A stretch of DNA of 64,000 bases from JAWQFO01 sp033436665 (GTDB taxonomy: Bacteria; Pseudomonadota; Alphaproteobacteria; Rhodobacterales; Rhodobacteraceae): the NCBI RefSeq assembly GCF_033436665.1, contig NZ_JAWQFO010000012.1:1-64000 (forward strand), read 5' to 3'. Positions 1-8,217 of this stretch are shown here, piece after piece. The position numbers and the translations under genes are program-made. The notes beneath the pieces were generated by a model that was given only the letters and a program-made list of their open reading frames with translations, was not told where the DNA came from and did not search any database. Positions within the stretch are counted from its first letter, which is position 1; every line of letters begins with the position of its first letter.

Positions 1-697
1 CCAGGTCCGCATCGCCGTCCTGAACGGCTACACCGCGCTCGGCATACCCGTTACGGAAGCTGTGGGATATGTACGTCCGGGCAAAGGGGAACCTCCGTGT
101 TCAGCCGATTTGTGCAACAGAGCCGTTGCTGGCATAAGAAGTTGCACTGAGATCGCTCGCAGTGGGTTCGCGTGTTGCAATCAAACAGCCAACGCAGCGC
201 TGCGTGTTTGATGTGGTGCGTAACGTGGTATTGCGGTAGAGAGTTCCAAAAAAATTAAATAATATCGATATTTTAGGAGGATAGTACAGATGATCCTCGG
301 TCCGCCACCTCCCCGATTTCTTGGACAGAATCGGACGCATTCAGCGACCGGCCTCCCTGTGTCGGGCCTCCGTTCAGATCGCGGAACTCTCACATCGACA
401 GTGACGGTCTCGTTTCCGCGGATCGAGCTGCGAAGTGGCTGGATGTCTTACACCTCCGGATCTGGTGCAGAAAACACGGTCTTCTGACATGTCGCCGGTT
501 TCCCGCCTGTGCGGGGAACAAGTTCGCTGTTCCGGGTATCAGATCCTGCGCAAGCGCGGCGGCGGAAACTCGTCGCCGCGCCTCTCAGTGCTTATGCCGC
601 GTGATCGGGTAGTCTTTAGCGACCTACTGAGGGCGATGGGGCGGATGAATACGAAGGAGAAGATCGGTGAGCAGGATCGGCTCGGCGCGCCATCGCT
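1..697. other. Left-edge region without a convincing gene
   Basis: I recognise no product here. A frame stays open from base 2 to a TGA ending at 211 on the plus strand with no start inside the window; it could be the tail of a gene or of a broken mobile element, and its translation matches nothing I know. Bases 245-275 are strikingly AT-rich against the GC-rich surroundings and sit just before a strong AGGAGG. Composition changes like this often mark the end of an old insertion, but I see no transposase motif or terminal repeat. The region ends at the stop codon of the ion channel gene on the minus strand. Confidence 0.4.
290..487 (+). CDS. Doubtful small ORF behind a strong Shine-Dalgarno
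   Basis: A 65-residue frame starts with ATG nine bases after a perfect AGGAGG (275-280), and an AT-rich stretch that could hold a promoter lies just upstream. That arrangement is the only reason to list it. The product is low in complexity, rich in Pro, Arg, Ser and Thr, has no membrane segment or recognisable motif, and reads more like noncoding sequence or a decayed gene. It may instead be the start of a gene whose remainder has been lost. No function is proposed. Confidence 0.2.
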   Translation: MILGPPPPRFLGQNRTHSATGLPVSGLRSDRGTLTSTVTVSFPRIELRSGWMSYTSGSGAENTVF

Positions 698-1513
<816 letters not shown>

Positions 1514-1711
1514 GCGCGCAGATATCGTGTTCCGACAGGGGCGAGGCAATAGCCCGAACCGCGCAATGTCCGCCAATCCGCGATTTTGTGCGCAGCCCGG
1601 AAGGTTGCCGCGATCGGAGCTGCCGCAAGGCACGCGATGGAACAGGGCCGCGGCAGCGACGTTTTCCGACATGACTTCAGCGCCTCGGCACTTCTCGGGA
1701 CCGATCCGACC

Positions 1712-2755
1712 ATGATGGCGGACCTGTCGCTGACTTACGTGCTTGTGCTGTTTCTCGGCTCGGCGCTTGCCATCGGGATCTGCGGGACGTTGATGACCGG
1801 GCTGGCAGACAAGCTTGCCGATCGTACCGGCATGGGCGAGGCGATCGCGGGCGCTGTCATCCTGGGGGCGGCGACCTCGCTGTCGGGAACCATCGTGTCG
1901 GTGACCGCAGCACTCGACGGGCGCGCGTCGCTGGCATTCTCCAACTCCGTCGGCGGGATCGCGGCGCAGACGGCGTTCCTGGCGCTCGCCGATATCTCGT
2001 TCCGGCGCGCCAACCTCGAACATGCCGCCGCCGAGGCCACGAATATCGTGCAGGGCATCCTGCTGATCTTCCTGCTGATGTTGCCGTTGGCGGCCCTTGT
2101 CACACCCGAAGTGACCATTCTGGCCGTGCATCCGGTGTCGTTCCTGATTCCGTTGCTTTACATCGCGGGTCTTCTGGTCAGCCGTTCGGTACGCGAGGAA
2201 CCGATGTGGAAGCCGGTCGAGACCAGCGAGACCCGCGCCGACACGCCCGACAAGGAGGACGAGGAGACCGCGCAGAAGTCGACTGGCCGGCTCTTCGCGG
2301 AATTCGCGGCGCTGATGGCGGTGATGGGCGTGGCGGGCTGGATCATCTCGCGCGCCGGGGCGCAGTTCACCGACCGGCTGGGCCTTTCGGCTTCCCTTGT
2401 GGGGGCGCTGATGACGGCGGTGGTGACGTCGCTGCCGGAACTGGTGACCACGCTTGCGGCGGTGCGGCGCGGCGCCCTGCAACTCGCGGTCGGAGGGATC
2501 ATCGGCGGCAACACGTTCGACACGCTGTTTCTGACCGCCGCGGACGTGTCCTACCGCGAGGGCTCGCTCTACCACGCGGTCACGATGCAGGATTACTTCT
2601 GGGTGATAACCGCCGGACTGATGACGACGGCGCTGCTGGCGGGGCTCGTCGTGCGAGAACGTCATGGACCCGGGGGCATCGGGTTCGACAGCCTGGCGCT
2701 GCTGGTCCTCTATGCCGGCGCGATCGGCCTGCAGTTGCTGGTCGGAGGCTTCTGA
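1712..2755 (+). CDS. CaCA-type sodium/calcium exchanger-like membrane protein
   Basis: A 347-residue polytopic protein of the Ca2+:cation antiporter (YrbG-like) fold: two groups of about five helices around a charged cytosolic loop (about 160-195, rich in Glu, Asp and Lys). The second alpha-repeat is canonical (TSLPELVTT followed by GGIIGGNTFD). The first is degenerate: the equivalent of TS-x-PE reads TSLSGTIVS, so the conserved acidic ion ligand is Gly, and the following GN-x-VGSN motif is SNSVGG. It may therefore not exchange Ca2+ in the usual way. I chose the ATG at 1712 (1715 and 1637 are alternatives) because earlier residues are low in hydrophobicity and overlap the divergent promoter region. 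No strong ribosome binding site is visible. Its neighbour is a Na+ channel, hinting at shared Na+ physiology. Confidence 0.8.
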   Translation: MMADLSLTYVLVLFLGSALAIGICGTLMTGLADKLADRTGMGEAIAGAVILGAATSLSGTIVSVTAALDGRASLAFSNSVGGIAAQTAFLALADISFRRANLEHAAAEATNIVQGILLIFLLMLPLAALVTPEVTILAVHPVSFLIPLLYIAGLLVSRSVREEPMWKPVETSETRADTPDKEDEETAQKSTGRLFAEFAALMAVMGVAGWIISRAGAQFTDRLGLSASLVGALMTAVVTSLPELVTTLAAVRRGALQLAVGGIIGGNTFDTLFLTAADVSYREGSLYHAVTMQDYFWVITAGLMTTALLAGLVVRERHGPGGIGFDSLALLVLYAGAIGLQLLVGGF

Positions 2756-2845
2756 GCACGAAACACGCGCCCGAGGCGGGCGGCCGGTGTGCTACGGGCC
2801 GCATTCTCGCAGCGACCGTGCGGCGCATGTGATAGTTCTTGATTC

Positions 2846-4069
2846 GTGAAAGACCGGCAGACCCCTCCCTTTGATGCCGTTACCGAACCCGACGGGCCAT
2901 CCGAGGACAGCCTGCTTTATTCCGGGATCGGCGGTGCCGCGCGGGCGCACGAAATCATGCTGCAGCAGGCGGCACGCCTTGCAGGTCTCGGCTATTTCGT
3001 CTTCGACACGCAAAGGGAGATCATCGAGGTCTGCTCGGAACGGCATGCGATGATCTTCGACCGGACCCCGCTTCAGTTCATGGCCGACGCCACGGGCCTC
3101 AAGGGCGAGATGAACATGATGCACCCCGAGGACGCGGATTCGGTGCGCGCCGCCTACGACCGGCTGCGCATGGGCCGCCCGGTGGATCTCGAATACCGCT
3201 TTTTCCGGCGTGACGGATCGGTCGGATACGTCCGCGAATTCGTCGCACCGGAGACCGACGCTTCGGGGCAGGTCATCCGAGGACTGGGCGCCAGCATCGA
3301 CGTCACCGAGATGCGCCTTGCCGAACAGCGCAGGGCCAATGCCCACCGCCTGGAGGCGCTGGGCGAGTTGACCGCGGGCGTGGCGCATGATTTCAACAAC
3401 CTCTTCGCGATCATCCTCGGCAACAGCGAACTGGCCCGGGAGGTGCCGGACGAGGCCGAGCTTTGCCACCGCGAGATCGTCCAGGCGGTCCAGCGCGGCA
3501 AGTCGCTGACACGGAATCTGCTGAACTTCGCCCAGAAGGCCAGGGTATCGCCGGTCATGGGAGATATCCGCGCCGATATCTCGAAGGCTGCCGAGGCCTT
3601 CAACCGCGCCGCTCCGGATGGCGTCGAGGTGACCGTGGGGGTGCCGTCCGAAGCGCTGCCGACCCTGCTCGACCGGGATCAGTTCCAGGCGGTGCTGGCC
3701 AACCTGTTCCTCAACGCCCGCGACGCGGTCGCGCCGAGTGGTGCGATCGAAGTGTCGGGCCACCGGGTCGCGCCGGACGAGATTCGCAGGCTGGCGACCG
3801 AACACGGGCTCACCGGCAATGCCTTCTGCGTGGTCGAGGTGACGGATAACGGGTGCGGGATGACGCCCGGCGTGCTGCGCCGCGCCGCCGAGCCCTTCTT
3901 TACCACGAAAAGCCGCGCGGAGGGCTCGGGCCTCGGGCTGTCGATGGCAACCGGCTTCGTCAACCAGGCCGGCGGCGCGCTCGAGATCGTGTCGCGTGAC
4001 GGGGCCGGAACGACTGTCAGGCTGTTCTTCCCGCTGGCCGAGGACGCGGCGGACGCGCACCGCGCGTGA
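2846..4069 (+). CDS. PAS-domain sensor histidine kinase (orphan)
   Basis: A 407-residue soluble histidine kinase with no membrane segment. A PAS/PAC fold lies at about 45-155 (with MMHPEDADS, typical of the PAS_3 class). The H-box GELTAGVAHDFNNL follows at about 170-183 with the phosphoacceptor His, then the N-box NLFLNARDAV, the G1 motif VTDNGCGM, the F-box FFTTK and the G2 motif GSGLGLS. The AHDFNN form of the H-box is that of the large soluble HisKA group in alphaproteobacteria. No response regulator is adjacent, so its partner is elsewhere or it acts in a network. The start is the GTG at 2846, without a clear Shine-Dalgarno; a slightly later start is possible. Confidence 0.85.
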   Translation: MKDRQTPPFDAVTEPDGPSEDSLLYSGIGGAARAHEIMLQQAARLAGLGYFVFDTQREIIEVCSERHAMIFDRTPLQFMADATGLKGEMNMMHPEDADSVRAAYDRLRMGRPVDLEYRFFRRDGSVGYVREFVAPETDASGQVIRGLGASIDVTEMRLAEQRRANAHRLEALGELTAGVAHDFNNLFAIILGNSELAREVPDEAELCHREIVQAVQRGKSLTRNLLNFAQKARVSPVMGDIRADISKAAEAFNRAAPDGVEVTVGVPSEALPTLLDRDQFQAVLANLFLNARDAVAPSGAIEVSGHRVAPDEIRRLATEHGLTGNAFCVVEVTDNGCGMTPGVLRRAAEPFFTTKSRAEGSGLGLSMATGFVNQAGGALEIVSRDGAGTTVRLFFPLAEDAADAHRA

Positions 4070-4070
4070 C

Positions 4071-4096
4071 CGCGGACAGCGGCGCGAGAGTCCGCG
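4071..4096 (+). terminator. Hairpin after the histidine kinase
   Basis: CGCGGAC (4071-4077) pairs with GTCCGCG (4090-4096) across a 12-base loop, directly after the kinase stop codon. There is no T-run, so this is a possible transcript-end or stabilising hairpin rather than a clear intrinsic terminator. Confidence 0.3.
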
Positions 4097-4211
4097 CCGG
4101 TGGCGAGCACGCGGTCCACCACCTCGAACCGCTCCCCTGATCTAAATCATGGACCGGTTGCGTTCTGGTGGTACTCTTGCCCCGTGGTTCTACCGAGGGG
4201 AGGGGAGACGT

Positions 4212-6107
4212 ATGCGGGTTTCAACTTGGATGGCGGCCGCCGTGATCGCGCTATCCGCGCCGGCACTGGCGCAGGAATACGCCACCGAACAGGAAGATAC
4301 CGAGGCGGTTCTCGCCCCCGAGGCGTTCTCGCCCTATGCCGGGCGCAACTTCCTCATGCGGCCCTTGTGGGGAGACTCGCACCTGCACACGATGGTGTCG
4401 GTCGACGCAGGAACCATGACGCGACTGTCGCAGGAACAGGCGTTCCGGTTCGCCCGTGGCGAAGAGGTCACCACGACGCATGGGCTGCGCGCGAAACTCT
4501 CGCGCCCGCTCGATTGGCTGGTGGTCTCGGACCATGCCGAGATGTACGGCCTGATGCCGCAGCTTCTGGGCGGCAACGCCGAGATCCTCAGCACGCCGCA
4601 GGGCAAGGCTTGGTACGAGGCGCTGACCGCGGGCGATCCGCAACTGGCCTTCGACACCGCCATGGAGATCGTCGCGTCGCTGTCGGGCGAGGTGGCGCCG
4701 ATCGACAATCCGAAGGCGATCAAGCACGCTTGGGAGGCTTATACCGCGCTCGCTGACAGCTACAACGAGCCGGGCGTATTCTCGGCCATCATCGGTTACG
4801 AATACACCACCGAAGGCGCCAACAACCTGCACCGCAACGTGCTGTTCCGCGACGATGCGACCCGGGCGAACCAGACCCGGCCATTTTCGCAATACGACAG
4901 CAAGAACCCCGAGGACCTCTGGACATATCTTGCCGATTACGAGGAAAGGTCCGGGGCCGAGGTGCTGGCAATCCCGCACAATGGCAACCTGTCGAACGGG
5001 CGCATGTTCTCGCTCAACGCCTATGACGGCTCGGCCCTGACCGAGGAGATCGCCGCGATGCGGGCGCGGTTCGAACCGCTCTACGAGGCCACCCAGATCA
5101 AGGGCGACGGCGAGGCGCACCCGTTCCTCAGCCCGGAAGACGAATTCGCAGACTTCGACACCTGGGACGCGTCGAACCTCAACGGCACCGAGGCCAAGAC
5201 GCAGGACATGCTGGCCGGGGAATACGCCCGCGAGGCGCTCAAGCGTGGCCTGCAGATCGAACGCGATCTCGGCGTGAACCCGTTCAAGTTCGGCATGGTC
5301 GGCTCGACGGACTCGCACACCGGCATGGCAACTGCGCAGGAGGACAATTTCTTCGGCAAGCATTCGGGCGTCGAGCCCGAGCCGCAGCGCTGGGAACACG
5401 TGGTGATCGAGGCGCCGGACCCGGACCTGACGATCTACGGCTGGAAACAGGCGGCCGGCGGCCTCGCCGCGGTCTGGGCGCCCGAGAACACCCGCGCAGC
5501 GATCTTCGATGCGATGATGCGCAAGGAGACCTATGCCACGACCGGCTCGCGCATGACGGTCCGCTTTTTCGGTGGCTGGAACTTCACCGAAGAGGATACG
5601 CTCAGCCGCCTTCCGGCCGACGCTGGCTATTCCAAGGGCGTGCCGATGGGCGGCGACCTTGCCGCCGGACCCGAGGGGGAGGCGCCGAACTTCCTCGTGG
5701 CGGCGCTCAAGGACCCGCTGTCGGGCAATCTCGACCGCATCCAGATCGTCAAGGGCTGGATCGACGCAGCCGGCGACACCCACGAAAAGGTCTATGACGT
5801 CGCGTGGAACGACGCGCGCACGCTCGGTGCGGACGGCAAGCTGCCCGATGTCGGCAGCACGGTCGACGTGGCCAATGCGACCTGGACCAACTCGATCGGC
5901 GCGCCCGAACTCATCGACGTCTGGCAGGACCCCGAGTTCGACGCCGCGGTGCCGTCCTTCTATTACGCGCGCGTGATCGAGATCCCGACACCGCGCTGGA
6001 CCGCCTACGAGGCCAAGCGTTTCGGCGTCGAGATGTCCGACACGGTTCCGATGACGACCACCGAACGGGCTTATACCTCGCCGATCTGGTACAACCCGGA
6101 AGGCTAG
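4212..6107 (+). CDS. DUF3604 protein, exported PHP-like metal hydrolase candidate
   Basis: A 631-residue protein with a signal peptide (residues 1-21, cleavage after ALA). It belongs to DUF3604, whose members look like PHP-type metal-dependent phosphoesterases. The likely metal ligands are visible in order: GDSHLHT near 56-62, SDHAEM near 104, IPHNGN near 257 and STDSHTG near 361. I start at the ATG at 4212 because a strong GAGGGGAGGGGAG lies just upstream and only this start gives a clean signal peptide; a longer frame opens at 4149. It is followed by a PPIase and a HupE/UreJ protein on the same strand, a combination suggesting one periplasmic/membrane unit. Substrate unknown. Confidence 0.85.
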   Translation: MRVSTWMAAAVIALSAPALAQEYATEQEDTEAVLAPEAFSPYAGRNFLMRPLWGDSHLHTMVSVDAGTMTRLSQEQAFRFARGEEVTTTHGLRAKLSRPLDWLVVSDHAEMYGLMPQLLGGNAEILSTPQGKAWYEALTAGDPQLAFDTAMEIVASLSGEVAPIDNPKAIKHAWEAYTALADSYNEPGVFSAIIGYEYTTEGANNLHRNVLFRDDATRANQTRPFSQYDSKNPEDLWTYLADYEERSGAEVLAIPHNGNLSNGRMFSLNAYDGSALTEEIAAMRARFEPLYEATQIKGDGEAHPFLSPEDEFADFDTWDASNLNGTEAKTQDMLAGEYAREALKRGLQIERDLGVNPFKFGMVGSTDSHTGMATAQEDNFFGKHSGVEPEPQRWEHVVIEAPDPDLTIYGWKQAAGGLAAVWAPENTRAAIFDAMMRKETYATTGSRMTVRFFGGWNFTEEDTLSRLPADAGYSKGVPMGGDLAAGPEGEAPNFLVAALKDPLSGNLDRIQIVKGWIDAAGDTHEKVYDVAWNDARTLGADGKLPDVGSTVDVANATWTNSIGAPELIDVWQDPEFDAAVPSFYYARVIEIPTPRWTAYEAKRFGVEMSDTVPMTTTERAYTSPIWYNPEG

Positions 6108-6275
6108 GCAGGCGCAGTTTTGGCGAAAGGCCGGCGTCCGTGATCGGGCGTCGGTCTCCAGGATGGCGGGCTGCAAAAACCGGGCCTCGTCACAAAATGC
6201 GCGCTCGAAGCATCGACCTTCGGACGGCTTCGGCTCTAGGATGCGCGCGATTTTCCCCTGATCGACACAGGACCC

Positions 6276-7124
6276 ATGAGATTGGCGATGACCCCGCGAA
6301 CAATTCTGACCTCCCCGCTGATCCATTTCTTCGTGCTGGGCGGCATGATCTTCGCGCTCTATGCACTGCTCGATGACGGCGTGCCGGAGATGTCCGAGGA
6401 CCAGATCACGCTGACGCAAAGCGACGCCGCGCGGATTGCAGAGCAGTTTCGCGGCACGTGGAACCGTCCGCCAACGGGTGAAGAACTCGAGCAGCTCATG
6501 CAGGCACGGGTTCTCGAAGAGGCGCTGGCCCGCGAAGCGATGGCGCTCGGGCTCGACCGCGACGACGCCGTGATCCGCCAGCGCCTGACCACGAAAATGC
6601 AGTTTTTGGCGGAAGCGACCGTCGCCTCGATCGAACCGTCCGACGACGCCTTGCAAACCTACCTCGATGCCAATGCCGAGGTCTTCCGCACGCCGGAAAG
6701 TGTCGCCTTTCAGCAGGTCGTTCTGCCGATCGACGATCCCGCGGGCCAGGATGACATTCGCGACGCTCTGGCAAACGGAGCGGACCCGGCCAGCGTCGGC
6801 GTGGCCAGCATGCTGCCCGCACGCCTGCCGCTCAGCCCGGTTCCGCTCGTGGTCCGTACCTTCGGGGCCGGGTTCGCCGAGGCGCTGGCCGCGCTGCCGG
6901 TTGGCGAATGGCAAGGGCCAGTGCAAAGCAGCTATGGCCTGCATGTCGTGAAGGTGACCGAACGCGAGGCGGCCGTCCTGCCGACGCTTGAGCAGATCCG
7001 CGACCGGGTCGAGACCGAATGGCGTGCCGATCGCATGCGCGAGGCCCGCGAGGCTTTCGGCGCGGCGCTGCTCGATCGTTACGCGATCACCTTGCCCAAG
7101 GTCGACACGGTGCTGTCGCAATGA
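6276..7124 (+). CDS. Membrane-anchored parvulin-type peptidyl-prolyl isomerase
   Basis: A 282-residue protein with one N-terminal membrane anchor (about 13-33) and a periplasmic body. The C-terminal half has a PpiC/parvulin-like domain: VAFQQVVLP at the first strand (about 144-152) and SSYGLHVVKV near 221-230, the usual end of the rotamase fold. The N-terminal helical part (about 40-120, with EQLMQARVLEEALAREA) resembles SurA/PpiD-type chaperone regions. It sits 168 bp after the DUF3604 gene and overlaps the next gene by 4 nt (ATGA), so translational coupling to HupE/UreJ is likely. It may fold or recruit the partner proteins of this unit; that is inference. Confidence 0.85.
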   Translation: MRLAMTPRTILTSPLIHFFVLGGMIFALYALLDDGVPEMSEDQITLTQSDAARIAEQFRGTWNRPPTGEELEQLMQARVLEEALAREAMALGLDRDDAVIRQRLTTKMQFLAEATVASIEPSDDALQTYLDANAEVFRTPESVAFQQVVLPIDDPAGQDDIRDALANGADPASVGVASMLPARLPLSPVPLVVRTFGAGFAEALAALPVGEWQGPVQSSYGLHVVKVTEREAAVLPTLEQIRDRVETEWRADRMREAREAFGAALLDRYAITLPKVDTVLSQ

Positions 7125-8119
7125 GCCGGATACTGGTCGCCCTGGCGCTGGTCTGGTCGCTCATGGCTCCGACGATGGCGCCGGGGCATGCGCTGGATCC
7201 CGGCTATCTCGAACTTTCGGCACTGGGCGACGATCGCTGGCGGGTGACATGGCGCGTGCCGGACGTTGGCGGAAGGGCGATGCCGCTCGAGGCTCGGCTG
7301 CCCGCAACCTGTTCGGCGGACGCCCCGCCGCCGCTTGCCTTCGATGGTCGCGCGTGGACCACGGGCTGGATCGCGACCTGTCCGGGCGGATTGCAGGGCG
7401 GGCGGATCGAGATCAGCGGGCTGGAACGGACCAACACCGATACGCTGGTGCGTTACGAGCTGGAACCCGGCCAGAGCCAGGTCAGGCGACTGACCGCGTC
7501 CGAGACCGGCTTCGCGATTCCCGAAGCCGCCGGCAAACTGCAGATCATCGGCAGCTACACCGGTCTCGGGATGACCCACATCCTCGAAGGCGTCGACCAC
7601 CTGTTGTTCGTCTTCGCGCTGCTCTTGCTGATCCGCAGCGGACGGGCGCTGTTCTGGGCCGTCACCGCCTTCACCGTCGCGCACAGCATCACGCTGGGGC
7701 TGGCGTCGTTCGAGGTGCTGCGCGTGCCCGGCCCGCCTGTCGAGGCGGTGATCGCTCTGTCGATCGTCTTTCTGGCCTACGAGCTGTCGCTGCCGGAAGG
7801 CAGGCGGGATCCGCTAACCACGCGCCTGCCGTGGCTCGTCTCATTCGGTTTCGGGCTGATCCACGGCCTTGGATTCGCCGGGGCGCTGCGCGAGATCGGC
7901 CTGCCGCAGGGCGACATCCCGCTGGCGCTTTTTGCCTTCAATCTCGGCGTCGAACTGGGCCAGATCCTCTTTATTCTCGTCATGCTCGCCATCGGCTACG
8001 CCGTCCGGTGGGTCTATCCGACGGTGCGGGCGCAAGCGGCCCGGCTGACGCGGGTCGCCAGCTACGGCATCGGCAGCCTTGCCGCGTTCTGGGTGATCGA
8101 CCGCATTTCCGCTTTCTGA
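7121..8119 (+). CDS. HupE/UreJ family membrane protein
   Basis: A 332-residue protein with a signal peptide (about 1-24), a periplasmic domain of about 120 residues and then six predicted helices from about 145 to 330. The membrane part has the His-containing HupE/UreJ motifs GMTHILEGVDHLLF, FTVAHSITLGL and FGLIHGLGFAG. HupE and UreJ proteins are linked to nickel uptake for hydrogenase or urease, but no hydrogenase or urease lies nearby, and this long form with an N-terminal periplasmic domain (HupE_UreJ_2) is functionally undefined. The ATG overlaps the PPIase stop by 4 nt, which fixes the start. A strong terminator follows at 8146. Confidence 0.85.
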   Translation: MSRILVALALVWSLMAPTMAPGHALDPGYLELSALGDDRWRVTWRVPDVGGRAMPLEARLPATCSADAPPPLAFDGRAWTTGWIATCPGGLQGGRIEISGLERTNTDTLVRYELEPGQSQVRRLTASETGFAIPEAAGKLQIIGSYTGLGMTHILEGVDHLLFVFALLLLIRSGRALFWAVTAFTVAHSITLGLASFEVLRVPGPPVEAVIALSIVFLAYELSLPEGRRDPLTTRLPWLVSFGFGLIHGLGFAGALREIGLPQGDIPLALFAFNLGVELGQILFILVMLAIGYAVRWVYPTVRAQAARLTRVASYGIGSLAAFWVIDRISAF

Positions 8120-8145
8120 AACGAACCGGGACCACCGCCGCACTG

Positions 8146-8170
8146 CGCCACTTATGGTAGTGGCGGTTTT
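8146..8170 (+). terminator. Rho-independent terminator after the HupE/UreJ gene
   Basis: CGCCACT (8146-8152), loop TATGGT, AGTGGCG (8159-8165), then GTTTT. It ends the DUF3604-PPIase-HupE/UreJ unit before the TPR gene. Confidence 0.75.
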
Positions 8171-8217
8171 CTGTTAGTCTTGCCGTAGGATCCTGTGTCC
8201 GTTGGGGGGCGTCGGGA

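Noticed and set aside
1514..2665. Long open frame continuing upstream of the sodium channel start on the minus strand
   Set aside because: It is the antisense of the exchanger-like gene, His/Arg-rich as expected for a shadow, and the channel family starts at the ATG at 1513.
6108..6275. Hairpin-like GGCCGGCGTCC...GGGCGTCGGTC after the DUF3604 gene as a terminator
   Set aside because: The pairing is imperfect and has no T-run, and the PPIase gene follows on the same strand, so I do not call an end of transcription here.
4251..7121. 956-codon open frame on the minus strand
   Set aside because: It lies wholly opposite the DUF3604 and PPIase genes, whose motifs are clear; the product is Arg/His-rich without any domain.
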